Source: Paenibacillus sp.
GTDB taxonomy: Bacteria > Bacillota > Bacilli > Paenibacillales > YIM-B00363
NCBI RefSeq assembly: GCF_035645195.1
Contig: NZ_DASQNA010000039.1
Span: 287,062-351,061 of the forward strand
Length of the DNA stretch: 64,000 nt
Direction of reading: 5' to 3'
In this document: in pieces, positions 8,494 through 16,153 of the stretch
How positions within the stretch are numbered: position 1 is the stretch's first letter
Layout: each line of letters begins with the position of its first letter
Position numbers and translations under genes: made by a program
The notes under the pieces: generated by a model
Database searches by the model: none
The model's input: the letters and a program-made list of their open reading frames with translations, nothing else
What the model was told of the DNA's origin: nothing

Positions 8494-9975
8494 ATGGACG
8501 AGGCAAGTGCGTATCGGGCGCCGATCGTTGAAGCGCTGCAAGCGTATGCGGCGGGGAGGAAGGCGTCGTTCCATGTGCCTGGACATAAGGCCGGAGCCGC
8601 TTTCGCGGCGGAGACGTCCGCTGTGGCGTGGCTGGAGGCGATAGGCGCCTATGACGCGACGGAGCTGCCGGGCTTGGACGATCTGCATGCGCCCGTGGGG
8701 GCGATCGCGGAAGCGCAGCGGCTCGCCGCGGACTGTTTCGGGGCGGACCGGACGTATTTCCTCGTCGGCGGCAGCACGGCGGGCAATTTGGCGGCGATTC
8801 AGGCGGCCGTCGGGCCGGGGGAGCTGATCGTCATGCAGCGGGACGCGCATAAATCGGCGATCCATGCGCTGATGCTGCGCGGCGCCGGAGCGTCGTTCGT
8901 GCCGCCGGACATCGACGAAAGCACGGGGCTTGCCCGCGGCCCGTCGGCTGCGGGGGTGGCTCGTGCGTTGGACGAGCATCCCGAGGCGAAGGCGGTGTTC
9001 GTCACGAGTCCGAACTATTACGGGTACGCGGTCGACATCGCCGCCATCGCCGAAGCGGCGCATGCGCGGGGGAAGCCGCTCATCGTCGACGAAGCGCACG
9101 GCGCGCATTTCGGCATGCACCCGGCGTTCCCGAACTCGGCGCTGCGTCAGGGGGCCGACGTCGTCATCCAATCGACGCACAAAATGCTTCAAGCGCTGAC
9201 GATGGGGGCGATGCTGCACGTAAGGGGCGACCGGCTGCCGGCGGAGCGGATCGAGGCGCTGCTGCGCATGCTCCAGAGCTCCAGTCCGTCCTACCCGATC
9301 CTTGCATCCCTAGATTGGGCACGCCGGGAGCTCCACGTCCGAGGCGCCGAGGCGTTCGAGGGCGCGCTGCGGGCGATCGAGGAGCTGCACGAGGCGCTGC
9401 GGCCGCAACATCGCCGGTTCGCCTCGCTGCGCACCGACGATCCGATGAAGCCGCTGCTGAGCGACCGGGCGGGCGCCTTGTCCGGTTACGCGCTGCTGGA
9501 CCGGTTGGCGGAGCTCGGCATCTACACGGAAATGGCCACGGAGCGGCATGTCGTTCTCGCGTGCAGCGCGGCGACGCGGGCGGAAGACATGTCGGCGCTG
9601 CTCGCGGCGCTGGATGAAATTGATTTGCGAAATCCGGCGAAAAAGAAGGAAAACGCGACGTTTTCCTCGAATAGATACACATGGGGGCCGATTTCTTCGT
9701 CCATACCCGTCTTTTTCGACGCAGGGGGCAAGAATTCGCCGTCCGCCGCGGCCGACGTCGTCGAAGTCCGATTGGAGGATGCCGTCGGAATGGCGAGCGC
9801 GGAGATGGTCGTACCGTATCCGCCGGGCATTCCGCTGCTGTACCCGGGCGAGACGATCACGCGCGAGGCGGCGGAGACGCTGCTTCGGTTAAGGGAACAA
9901 GGCGCGGCGGTACAGGGGCCGAAGGACCATACGCTGCGAATGCTGCGCGTACGGAGGAACCCATTTGACAGCTAG
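8494..9975 (+). CDS. yaaO: PLP-dependent Orn/Lys/Arg decarboxylase-family protein (YaaO)
   Basis: Fold-type I PLP enzyme of the ornithine/lysine/arginine decarboxylase family, 493 residues. The N-terminus has FHVPGHKAG, VGGSTAGN is in the cofactor domain, DEAHGAHF is the aspartate/histidine block, and STHKMLQALTMGA carries the Schiff-base lysine. The C-terminal domain includes PPGIPLLYPGE. The substrate cannot be told from sequence; YaaO in B. subtilis is usually annotated as an arginine or lysine decarboxylase. The stop is 27 bases from tmk, so it probably heads the yaaO-tmk-yaaQ-yaaR-holB-ricT-yabA operon. Confidence 0.85.
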   Translation: MDEASAYRAPIVEALQAYAAGRKASFHVPGHKAGAAFAAETSAVAWLEAIGAYDATELPGLDDLHAPVGAIAEAQRLAADCFGADRTYFLVGGSTAGNLAAIQAAVGPGELIVMQRDAHKSAIHALMLRGAGASFVPPDIDESTGLARGPSAAGVARALDEHPEAKAVFVTSPNYYGYAVDIAAIAEAAHARGKPLIVDEAHGAHFGMHPAFPNSALRQGADVVIQSTHKMLQALTMGAMLHVRGDRLPAERIEALLRMLQSSSPSYPILASLDWARRELHVRGAEAFEGALRAIEELHEALRPQHRRFASLRTDDPMKPLLSDRAGALSGYALLDRLAELGIYTEMATERHVVLACSAATRAEDMSALLAALDEIDLRNPAKKKENATFSSNRYTWGPISSSIPVFFDAGGKNSPSAAADVVEVRLEDAVGMASAEMVVPYPPGIPLLYPGETITREAAETLLRLREQGAAVQGPKDHTLRMLRVRRNPFDS

Positions 9976-10002
9976 GCAATATACTATGTTAGGAGCCTGC
10001 AA

Positions 10003-10647
10003 GTGAAAGGCTTGTTTATTACATTCGAAGGACCCGACGGGTCCGGCAAAACGACGCAAATGCGAAGGCTCGTCGAGCGGCTGCAAGCGAAAGGCGAGGA
10101 AGTCGTCGTCACGAGGGAGCCGGGAGGCACGCCGATCGGCGATCGGATCCGGGAGCTGATTTTGTCTCCGGATCATAAGGAAATGGAAGACCACACGGAA
10201 GTGCTGCTGTACGCGGCGTCCCGGGCGCAGCACGTGCGCGAAGTCATCGTGCCGGCGCTCGAAGCCGGAAACATCGTCGTATGCGATCGATTCGTCGACG
10301 CGAGCATCGCGTATCAAGGGTACGGACTCGGCATGAAGCCGGAGACGGTGGCGGACATTAACCGGTTCGCGACCGGCGGCCTTCGGCCCGACCGAACGTA
10401 TTTGCTCGACGTTCCCGTCAGCGTCAGCCGGGAGAGGTTGCTGCGGCGGGCCGGCGCGGCCGGAGGGGCGGCGCTGGATCGAATCGAACAAAAAGAGAGC
10501 GCGTATCACGAACGGGTAAGAGAGGGATTCCTGCTGATAGCGAACAACGAGCCGCACCGCGTGCTGCGGGTCGACGCGAACCAAGGCGTGGACGACATCG
10601 CGGCGATCATCGAAGCGGATTGCGATCGACTGCTTGCTAAGCGTTAA
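10003..10647 (+). CDS. tmk: Thymidylate kinase
   Basis: Phosphorylates dTMP to dTDP for DNA synthesis. 214 residues. The P-loop is FEGPDGSGKTT, the substrate-binding TREPGGTPIGDRIREL follows, the DRF motif is CDRFVDASIAYQG, and LLRRAG is in the lid. The start codon is GTG at 10003, supported by AGGAG at 9991-9995 seven bases upstream. It is the second gene of the yaaO-yabA replication cluster, ahead of the c-di-AMP receptor gene. Confidence 0.97.
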   Translation: MKGLFITFEGPDGSGKTTQMRRLVERLQAKGEEVVVTREPGGTPIGDRIRELILSPDHKEMEDHTEVLLYAASRAQHVREVIVPALEAGNIVVCDRFVDASIAYQGYGLGMKPETVADINRFATGGLRPDRTYLLDVPVSVSRERLLRRAGAAGGAALDRIEQKESAYHERVREGFLLIANNEPHRVLRVDANQGVDDIAAIIEADCDRLLAKR

Positions 10648-11031
<384 letters not shown>

Positions 11032-11065
11032 TACACGAACCAATCGGACACGGGGGCGGATACAC

Positions 11066-11512
11066 GTGAAAATTAATCCCGGCATCCGTTCGTTCGGCAA
11101 GGAGCCCCTTCGCAACGAAGGGGCTCTTGGCTCCTCGGCGTCCTCTCGCCCGTTCTCCGGTTTTCTGCGGGAAGAGCGGGAAGCGGTTGCGCAGGACGAG
11201 CTGTCGAGGCGGATGGAGCGCATCGCGCAGCAAGGCGAGCGGCTCGCCCGCTCGATGACGGTCAGAGAGCTGCGCGAATACAAGCATATGGTACAGAGGT
11301 TTCTGGAGGATACGGTGCGCAAAGGCGTCGGCATCAAAGAAACGAGAGGCTGGGACCGCCGCGGCCGGACGAAGCGCTACCAGCTGCTTGATGAAATCGA
11401 CCGTACGCTGATTTCGATGGCGGACGAGCTGCTGACAACCGAGCAGGGACGGATCGAGCTGCTCGGCAAAGTCGGCGAGATCCGAGGCCTGCTGATCAAT
11501 TTGTTTTTTTAG
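11066..11512 (+). CDS. yaaR: YaaR family protein (DUF327)
   Basis: A 148-residue helical protein of unknown function, always found beside yaaQ and holB. It has a low-complexity first 35 residues, then a helical, strongly charged body including SRRMERIAQQGERLARSMTV and LREYKHMVQRFLEDTV. It ends in the family-typical ELLGKVGEIRGLLINLFF. The start is a GTG at 11066 after GGGGGCGGA. The gap to holB is 15 bases, implying co-transcription. Confidence 0.86.
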   Translation: MKINPGIRSFGKEPLRNEGALGSSASSRPFSGFLREEREAVAQDELSRRMERIAQQGERLARSMTVRELREYKHMVQRFLEDTVRKGVGIKETRGWDRRGRTKRYQLLDEIDRTLISMADELLTTEQGRIELLGKVGEIRGLLINLFF

Positions 11513-11527
11513 GAGCGAGCGCAGGAC

Positions 11528-12508
11528 ATGCCATTTCGTGATATTCCCGGTCAGGACCGGGTGAAGTCGCTGCTGCAATCCGCGCTGCGCGCCGGCACCC
11601 TGTCGCATGCCTATGTGTTCGAAGGCCCGAGAGGGACGGGACGCAGAGCGACCGCATTGACGCTGGCGCAGGCGCTGCACTGCCGCGAAGGCGGCGGGGA
11701 CGCTTGCGGCGTTTGCGCGGAATGCCGTAAGATCGCGGGCGGCAACCATCAGGACGTCATCCGCATCGATACGGAAGGCGCGGCGGTCAAGATCGACCAA
11801 ATTCGAGATTTGCAGAAGCAATTCGCATATAAGACGACGGGCGAAAACCCGCGCGTATATATAATAGAAGAAGCGGAACGGCTCACGCCGCAGGCGGCGA
11901 ACGCGCTGCTGAAATTTTTGGAAGAGCCGACGTCCGCGACGGTGGCGCTGCTGCTGACGGAGAATGCGCAGGCGCTGCTGCCGACGATTCTTTCCCGCGC
12001 GCAGCGGCTCGTCTTCCTGCCGCTTCCGCCGGAGACGATGGAGCGGGCGCTGCTCGAGGAAGGGCTGCCTCCGGCGCTCGTAAAGCCGGCGGTGCGCCTC
12101 GCATCGGGCCTGGACTCCGCCCGTGAGCTTATCCAATTAAATTGGTTTGCAGAAATCAGAAACGCAGTGTTACAATTGGCTAAGGAGTCTTCGCGCGGCT
12201 TTGCCGCGGCCATGCTGGCCGGACAGGCGATCGCCGGAAAGGGCGAAACTTCGGAGCACCTCGATACGTTGTTCGATCTATTCGCGCTTTGGTGCAAGGA
12301 TATGATTTTGCTGCAACGGAAACAGACCGATTCGGTCGTGTTCATAGATCAATTGGAGTTTCATGCGAAGCAAGCCGTGTCGAAGCCCGCCCAGCATTGG
12401 GTGGCGGTCATGGACGAAGCGCTGAGGGCCAAGCGTCGCCTTCGCGCGCATGCAAACCCCCAGCTTGTCCTTGAACGGTTTTTATATGCGTTGCAAGGAG
12501 GGACATGA
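11528..12508 (+). CDS. holB: DNA polymerase III delta' subunit
   Basis: AAA+ clamp-loader subunit. 326 residues. The N-terminal ATPase-like domain has GPRGTGRRAT in place of a consensus P-loop: the usual lysine is arginine. A four-cysteine zinc module follows (C, then CGVCAEC). The SRC-type motif reads SRAQ instead of SRCQ. Loss of catalytic residues is known for delta', which mostly bridges the loader, so these changes suggest a structural rather than ATP-hydrolysing role. The stop overlaps the start of ricT. Confidence 0.93.
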   Translation: MPFRDIPGQDRVKSLLQSALRAGTLSHAYVFEGPRGTGRRATALTLAQALHCREGGGDACGVCAECRKIAGGNHQDVIRIDTEGAAVKIDQIRDLQKQFAYKTTGENPRVYIIEEAERLTPQAANALLKFLEEPTSATVALLLTENAQALLPTILSRAQRLVFLPLPPETMERALLEEGLPPALVKPAVRLASGLDSARELIQLNWFAEIRNAVLQLAKESSRGFAAAMLAGQAIAGKGETSEHLDTLFDLFALWCKDMILLQRKQTDSVVFIDQLEFHAKQAVSKPAQHWVAVMDEALRAKRRLRAHANPQLVLERFLYALQGGT

Positions 12509-13323
12509 TGGAGACTTACCAAGTCGTAGGCGTCCGCTTCAAAAAAGCGGGCAAAATATATTACTTCGATCCGAGCGACCTGCCGGTCGAAGACCACGAG
12601 AACGTCATCGTGGAAACGGCGCGCGGCGTGGAATACGGTAAAGTCGTGATCGGGCGCAAAACGGTCCGCGAATCCGACGTCGTGCTGCCGCTCAAGCGGG
12701 TCATCCGCATCGCCGATCACAACGACGCTAAGGTCGTCGACGACAACAAGGCGGCCGCGCGGAACGCGTTCGACATCTGCGTCGGGAAAATTCGCGAGCA
12801 CGGGCTGAAGATGAAGCTCGTCGACGTCGAATATACGTTCGACCGCAATAAAGTGATCTTTTACTTTACGGCGGAAGGCCGGGTCGACTTTCGCGAACTC
12901 GTGAAGGATTTGGCCGGCGTGTTCCGGACGCGTATCGAACTGCGCCAAATCGGCGTCCGCGACGAGGCGAAGCTGCTCGGCGGACTCGGTCCGTGCGGAC
13001 GCATCTTATGTTGCTCCTCTTGGCTGGGCGATTTCGAGCCCGTGTCGATCAAGATGGCCAAAGATCAAAATTTATCGCTCAACCCGACGAAAATTTCGGG
13101 GCTGTGCGGAAGACTGATGTGCTGCTTGAAATTCGAACATGACAACTACGAAAGCGTGAAGCAGGATCTCCCGTCGGTCGGAGCGCGCGTCATCACGTCG
13201 CTCGGAGCGGGCGTCGTCGTCAGCATTAACCCGAATGCGAGAACGGTCAGCGTTCGGGTAGCGGAAGCCGGCAACCGAGTGAACGAATTTCCGCTTGACG
13301 ACGTCGTGGAGCAAGAAGCGTAA
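12508..13323 (+). CDS. ricT: RicT/YaaT, PSP1-domain regulatory iron-sulphur protein
   Basis: PSP1 C-terminal-domain protein, about 271 residues. In B. subtilis RicT forms with RicA and RicF a [4Fe-4S] complex that stimulates RNase Y mRNA processing and the sporulation phosphorelay. The cysteines lie in GPCGRILCCSSWLGDF and GLCGRLMCCLKFEHDNY. ATG occurs twice in a row (12505 and 12508). AAGGAGG at 12495-12501 is better spaced for the second (6 bases), so that start is given. It overlaps the holB stop, suggesting translational coupling. Confidence 0.92.
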   Translation: METYQVVGVRFKKAGKIYYFDPSDLPVEDHENVIVETARGVEYGKVVIGRKTVRESDVVLPLKRVIRIADHNDAKVVDDNKAAARNAFDICVGKIREHGLKMKLVDVEYTFDRNKVIFYFTAEGRVDFRELVKDLAGVFRTRIELRQIGVRDEAKLLGGLGPCGRILCCSSWLGDFEPVSIKMAKDQNLSLNPTKISGLCGRLMCCLKFEHDNYESVKQDLPSVGARVITSLGAGVVVSINPNARTVSVRVAEAGNRVNEFPLDDVVEQEA

Positions 13324-13350
13324 GGGTTGTCGTATTCCAGGGGTGGAACG

Positions 13351-13728
13351 GTGGAGGAGAGAAAAGAGCTGTACGACCAAGTGACGCATTTGGAAGAATC
13401 GTTCGCGAAGCTTGGCGCCGAATTGACGGGTCTTCGCAAGCAAATCGTGCTGCTGCTCGAAGAGAACAAGCGGCTCAGCATAGAAAATCGCCAGCTGCGC
13501 AAAATACTGCGCAAAGAGAACGGCGCGGCGGAGGACGAACCGGCCGCCGCCCCGCCTTCGCCGGCGCAGGAACCCCCGCAGTCGAGCGACGTGTCCGGCT
13601 CCGTCGGAGAAGGCTACGACAATTTGGCTCGGCTGTATAACGAAGGGTTTCATATTTGCAATGTGTACTACGGACACCTTCGGACGGAAGGCGACTGCTT
13701 GTTTTGTTTATCTTTCTTTCATAAGTAA
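13351..13728 (+). CDS. yabA: Initiation-control protein YabA
   Basis: Negative regulator of replication initiation that bridges DnaA and the DnaN clamp. 125 residues from the GTG at 13351. The first 55 residues are a leucine-zipper coiled coil ([20 protein letters not shown] and [20 protein letters not shown]). An Ala/Pro-rich linker follows, then the zinc module HICNVYYG...DCLFC. AGGGGTGG at 13338-13345 points to the GTG; a TTG 24 bases earlier has no spaced ribosome-binding site. A terminator follows directly, closing the operon. Confidence 0.92.
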   Translation: MEERKELYDQVTHLEESFAKLGAELTGLRKQIVLLLEENKRLSIENRQLRKILRKENGAAEDEPAAAPPSPAQEPPQSSDVSGSVGEGYDNLARLYNEGFHICNVYYGHLRTEGDCLFCLSFFHK

Positions 13729-13734
13729 CGGAAG

Positions 13735-13766
13735 AACCGTAGGACGTAAAGCGCCTGCGGTTTTTT
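13735..13766 (+). terminator. Intrinsic terminator of the yaaO-yabA operon
   Basis: A 9-bp stem (13735-13743 with 13754-13762, one T-G wobble) with a 10-base loop is followed by six T residues. Confidence 0.88.
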
Positions 13767-13808
13767 GCGATTTTGCCGACTCGAGGGCGAGGAGGAAGGA
13801 ATGGCGTA

Positions 13809-14585
13809 ATGGAGACGGAACGCGTAATGCTGCAGCCGGGAGAGAGGCTGGACGATTTACTGACGCAGGATTTGAAAATCATTCAGAGCGACGAGGTGTT
13901 CAGCTTTTCGTTGGACGCCGTCTTGCTCGCTCGATTTTGCTCGGTTCCGCCGAGAGGCGCGATCGTCGATTTATGTACCGGCAACGGGGTCATCCCGCTG
14001 CTGCTGACGACGCGGACGAACGCCTTCGTGGCGGGGGTCGAAATTCAGCCCCGGCTCGCCGACATGGCGCAGCGGAACGTGGCGCTGAACGGTCTGGAAG
14101 GCCGCGTGCGCATCGATCTCGGCGATTTGAAGACGTATCACGAGACGGCGGGGCATGGCGCCTTCGATCTCGTCACCGTCAATCCGCCGTATTTGCCGGC
14201 GTCGTCCGGGGAGCATAAAGAGAACCCTTATATCGCCGCCGCCAGGCACGAGATCCATGCGACGCTGGCGGATGTGGCGGCTGCGTCCGCGCGTCTCGTC
14301 AAATCGGGCGGGAAGGTGGCGATGGTGCACAGACCGTCGCGGCTGGCGGACATCGTCAGCGAATTCCGGGCCGTTCGGCTCGAGCCGAAGCGGATGCGCT
14401 TCGTTCACCCGAAGCGCGGCCAGGAGGCGAACATCGTGCTCGTCGAAGCGCTGAAGGACGGCAAGCCGGAGCTGCGGCTGCTGCCGCCGCTGTTCGTGCA
14501 CGAGGAGGACGGGACGTATACGCAGGAGCTTCTCGATGTCTTTTATGGCAGGAAACGGCAGTTGGACGACGGACAAGCTACATAA
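13809..14585 (+). CDS. yabB: tRNA1(Val) adenine-37 N6-methyltransferase-family protein (YabB)
   Basis: Class I SAM-dependent methyltransferase of the TrmN6/YabB family, about 258 residues. The SAM-binding motif is VDLCTGNGVIPLLL and the catalytic NPPY motif appears as VNPPYLPASSG. DEVFSFSLDAVLLARF near residue 25 is typical of YabB. The ATG at 13809 (METERVMLQPGE) is chosen over an upstream in-frame ATG at 13773 that overlaps the preceding terminator; GGAGGAAGGA lies between. It is followed by rsmI after 18 bases. The exact target RNA in Bacilli is inferred from homology. Confidence 0.88.
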   Translation: METERVMLQPGERLDDLLTQDLKIIQSDEVFSFSLDAVLLARFCSVPPRGAIVDLCTGNGVIPLLLTTRTNAFVAGVEIQPRLADMAQRNVALNGLEGRVRIDLGDLKTYHETAGHGAFDLVTVNPPYLPASSGEHKENPYIAAARHEIHATLADVAAASARLVKSGGKVAMVHRPSRLADIVSEFRAVRLEPKRMRFVHPKRGQEANIVLVEALKDGKPELRLLPPLFVHEEDGTYTQELLDVFYGRKRQLDDGQAT

Positions 14586-14603
14586 GGAAGGAGAGGAAAC
14601 GGC

Positions 14604-15524
14604 ATGCCGAGTTCGGAGCAGGACGCGCGGGTGCAGCGCAGTTTCAAAGACGGGGATCTAACAGCGTACGGTACGCTCTATTTAGTCGGAACGCCGATCG
14701 GCAATTTGGACGACATGTCGGTTCGGGCGGTGCGTATTTTAAAGGAAGCGAATTGGATCGCGGCAGAGGATACGCGGCAGACAAGAAAGCTGCTGACGCA
14801 TTTCGACATCCCCGGACGACTCGTATCGTACCATGAACATAATAAAGAGAAGAGCGGGGAGTCGCTGATCGAGAAGCTGCTCGCCGGCGAAACGGTAGCG
14901 CTCGTGAGCGACGCGGGGCTGCCCGCGATTTCCGATCCGGGCGCCGACGTCGCGGCGGCGGCGATCGAACGGGGCATCCCGGTCGTGCCGATTCCCGGCC
15001 CGAACGCGGCGTTGACGGCGCTGATCGCGTCCGGACTGCCGACGGACCGGTTCACGTTCGTCGGCTTCCTGCCGCGCGAGAAGAAGAAGGCGGCGGCGGA
15101 GCTTGCCCGTTGGTCGCGTCATCCGGCGACCATGATTTTCTACGAGGCGCCGCATCGAGTCGTCGCGACGCTGCGGCTCATGCTAGAAGCGTGGGGCGAC
15201 CGCCGCTGCGTTCTGGCGCGGGAGCTGACGAAGCGGTACGAGGAATTCGCGAGGGGGACGCTCGCGAGTTGCCTGCGCCACGTGGAGGAGACCGGGCCGC
15301 TGGGCGAGTATTGCGTGCTCGTCGAAGGAGCCGCCGATTCGGGCGCGGACGAGGAGCCGGCGGCGGCGTGGTGGGCGGACCTTAGTCCGGCCGAACACGT
15401 AGCCGCGTACGAAGAGCGCGACGGAGTAACGCATAAGGAAGCTCTCAAGCTGGCCGCGACGGATCGGGGCGTGCCGAAGAGGGAGCTGTACAATGCGATT
15501 CACCAGGGCGGACGCGACGAATGA
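14604..15524 (+). CDS. rsmI: 16S rRNA (cytidine-1402 2'-O)-methyltransferase
   Basis: RsmI methylates the ribose of C1402 in the 16S P-site region. 306 residues. Tetrapyrrole-methylase fold signatures are LYLVGTPIGNLDDMS, AEDTRQTRKLL, LVSDAGLPAISDPG and PIPGPNAALTALIASGLP. The first 22 residues are a variable extension. AAGGAAGGAGAGG precedes the ATG. The intervening yazA endonuclease gene of B. subtilis is absent. The hairpin after the stop belongs to abrB on the other strand, so no rsmI terminator is seen. Confidence 0.96.
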   Translation: MPSSEQDARVQRSFKDGDLTAYGTLYLVGTPIGNLDDMSVRAVRILKEANWIAAEDTRQTRKLLTHFDIPGRLVSYHEHNKEKSGESLIEKLLAGETVALVSDAGLPAISDPGADVAAAAIERGIPVVPIPGPNAALTALIASGLPTDRFTFVGFLPREKKKAAAELARWSRHPATMIFYEAPHRVVATLRLMLEAWGDRRCVLARELTKRYEEFARGTLASCLRHVEETGPLGEYCVLVEGAADSGADEEPAAAWWADLSPAEHVAAYEERDGVTHKEALKLAATDRGVPKRELYNAIHQGGRDE

Positions 15525-15529
15525 TCGAC

Positions 15530-15567
15530 AAAAAAAATTGCCTATGATTCGGGAACGAATCATAGGC
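15530..15567 (-). terminator. Intrinsic terminator of abrB
   Basis: A perfect 11-bp stem (15541-15551 with 15556-15566) with a GGAA loop (minus strand TTCC). On the minus strand it is followed by a T-run (A-run at 15530-15537 on the plus strand), so it serves abrB. Confidence 0.88.
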
Positions 15568-15631
15568 CAATAAGGAGATATAAAAAGGTTAGAATTAACA
15601 AGTTCGGTAAAGCTATTATAACCTATTTTTC

Positions 15632-15886
15632 TTATTTTGTCACAGGGGTAGGCATTTCTTTTAAGCATTCGTTGCAAACAATTTTGCCTTTGAAATACGT
15701 GACGTTGTCGGCATTGCCGCAGAAGATGCATGCGGGCTCGTATTTCTTGAGCATGATGCGCTCGCCGTCCACGTAAATTTCCAAAGCGTCCTTTTCGCCG
15801 ATGCCCAGCGTTCTGCGGAGTTCGATCGGAATGACAACTCGGCCCAATTCGTCAACCTTTCGGACAATACCCGTGGATTTCATCAT
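15632..15886 (-). CDS. abrB: Transition-state regulator AbrB
   Basis: DNA-binding repressor of post-exponential and sporulation genes. About 84 residues. The N-terminal swapped-hairpin domain reads MKSTGIVRKVDELGRVVIPI. After residue 53 the C-terminus carries CIFC and CNEC pairs around FKGKIVCNECL, a zinc-finger-like tail. The start is the first of two adjacent ATGs (15886 and 15883), preceded by GAGGAG with 8-base spacing. It has a sigma-A promoter and Spo0A boxes downstream of the start point. It is the only minus-strand gene in the conserved block and has its own terminator. Confidence 0.95.
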   Translation of the reverse strand: MMKSTGIVRKVDELGRVVIPIELRRTLGIGEKDALEIYVDGERIMLKKYEPACIFCGNADNVTYFKGKIVCNECLKEMPTPVTK

Positions 15887-15932
15887 ATAGCATACTCCTC
15901 TCAAACTTTAAAAAATATCGTAGAAAAATAAA

Positions 15933-15949
15933 ATCGTCATAATTCGACA
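15933..15949 (-). promoter_or_regulatory. Tandem Spo0A boxes in the abrB leader
   Basis: On the minus strand TGTCGAA (15949-15943) and TGACGAT (15939-15933) are spaced 10 bp apart, fitting the 0A-box TGNCGAA (7/7 and 6/7). They lie about 12-28 bases downstream of the predicted start. This matches the known layout at B. subtilis abrB, where Spo0A~P represses from downstream sites. Confidence 0.78.
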
Positions 15950-15967
15950 TAATTCTTACTTGCTACT

Positions 15968-15996
15968 ATGATACCAAGCATTCCCATAATAGTCAA
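15968..15996 (-). promoter_or_regulatory. Sigma-A promoter of abrB
   Basis: On the minus strand TTGACT (15996-15991), a 17-base spacer, and TATCAT (15973-15968). The start point would fall near 15961. Confidence 0.75.
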
Positions 15997-16072
15997 CGAA
16001 GAATGACGCGTTTCAATTAGTCCTTGTTAATATAAGGTTTTTGAGGATTTCTTGCAACAAAAATTCATATTT

Positions 16073-16126
16073 TTCGACACCGTCATTCGACAAGAAGTTC
16101 AGAAAGGCATGTCGAAATCTGTCGAT
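16073..16126. promoter_or_regulatory. Cluster of four Spo0A boxes upstream of the HD hydrolase gene
   Basis: TTCGACA at 16073-16079 and 16086-16092 (minus orientation, 13 bp apart), then TGTCGAA at 16110-16116 and TGTCGAT at 16120-16126 (plus orientation, 10 bp apart). The three perfect and one 6/7 boxes lie 28-81 bases before the ATG. Control of the downstream gene by Spo0A is an inference. Confidence 0.6.
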
Positions 16127-16153
16127 TGAGGGATGAAACGAGGAGGTACGGAG

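Noticed and set aside
15541..15566. Terminator for rsmI
   Set aside because: The hairpin lacks a T-run on the plus strand; the T-run is on the minus strand, so it terminates abrB.
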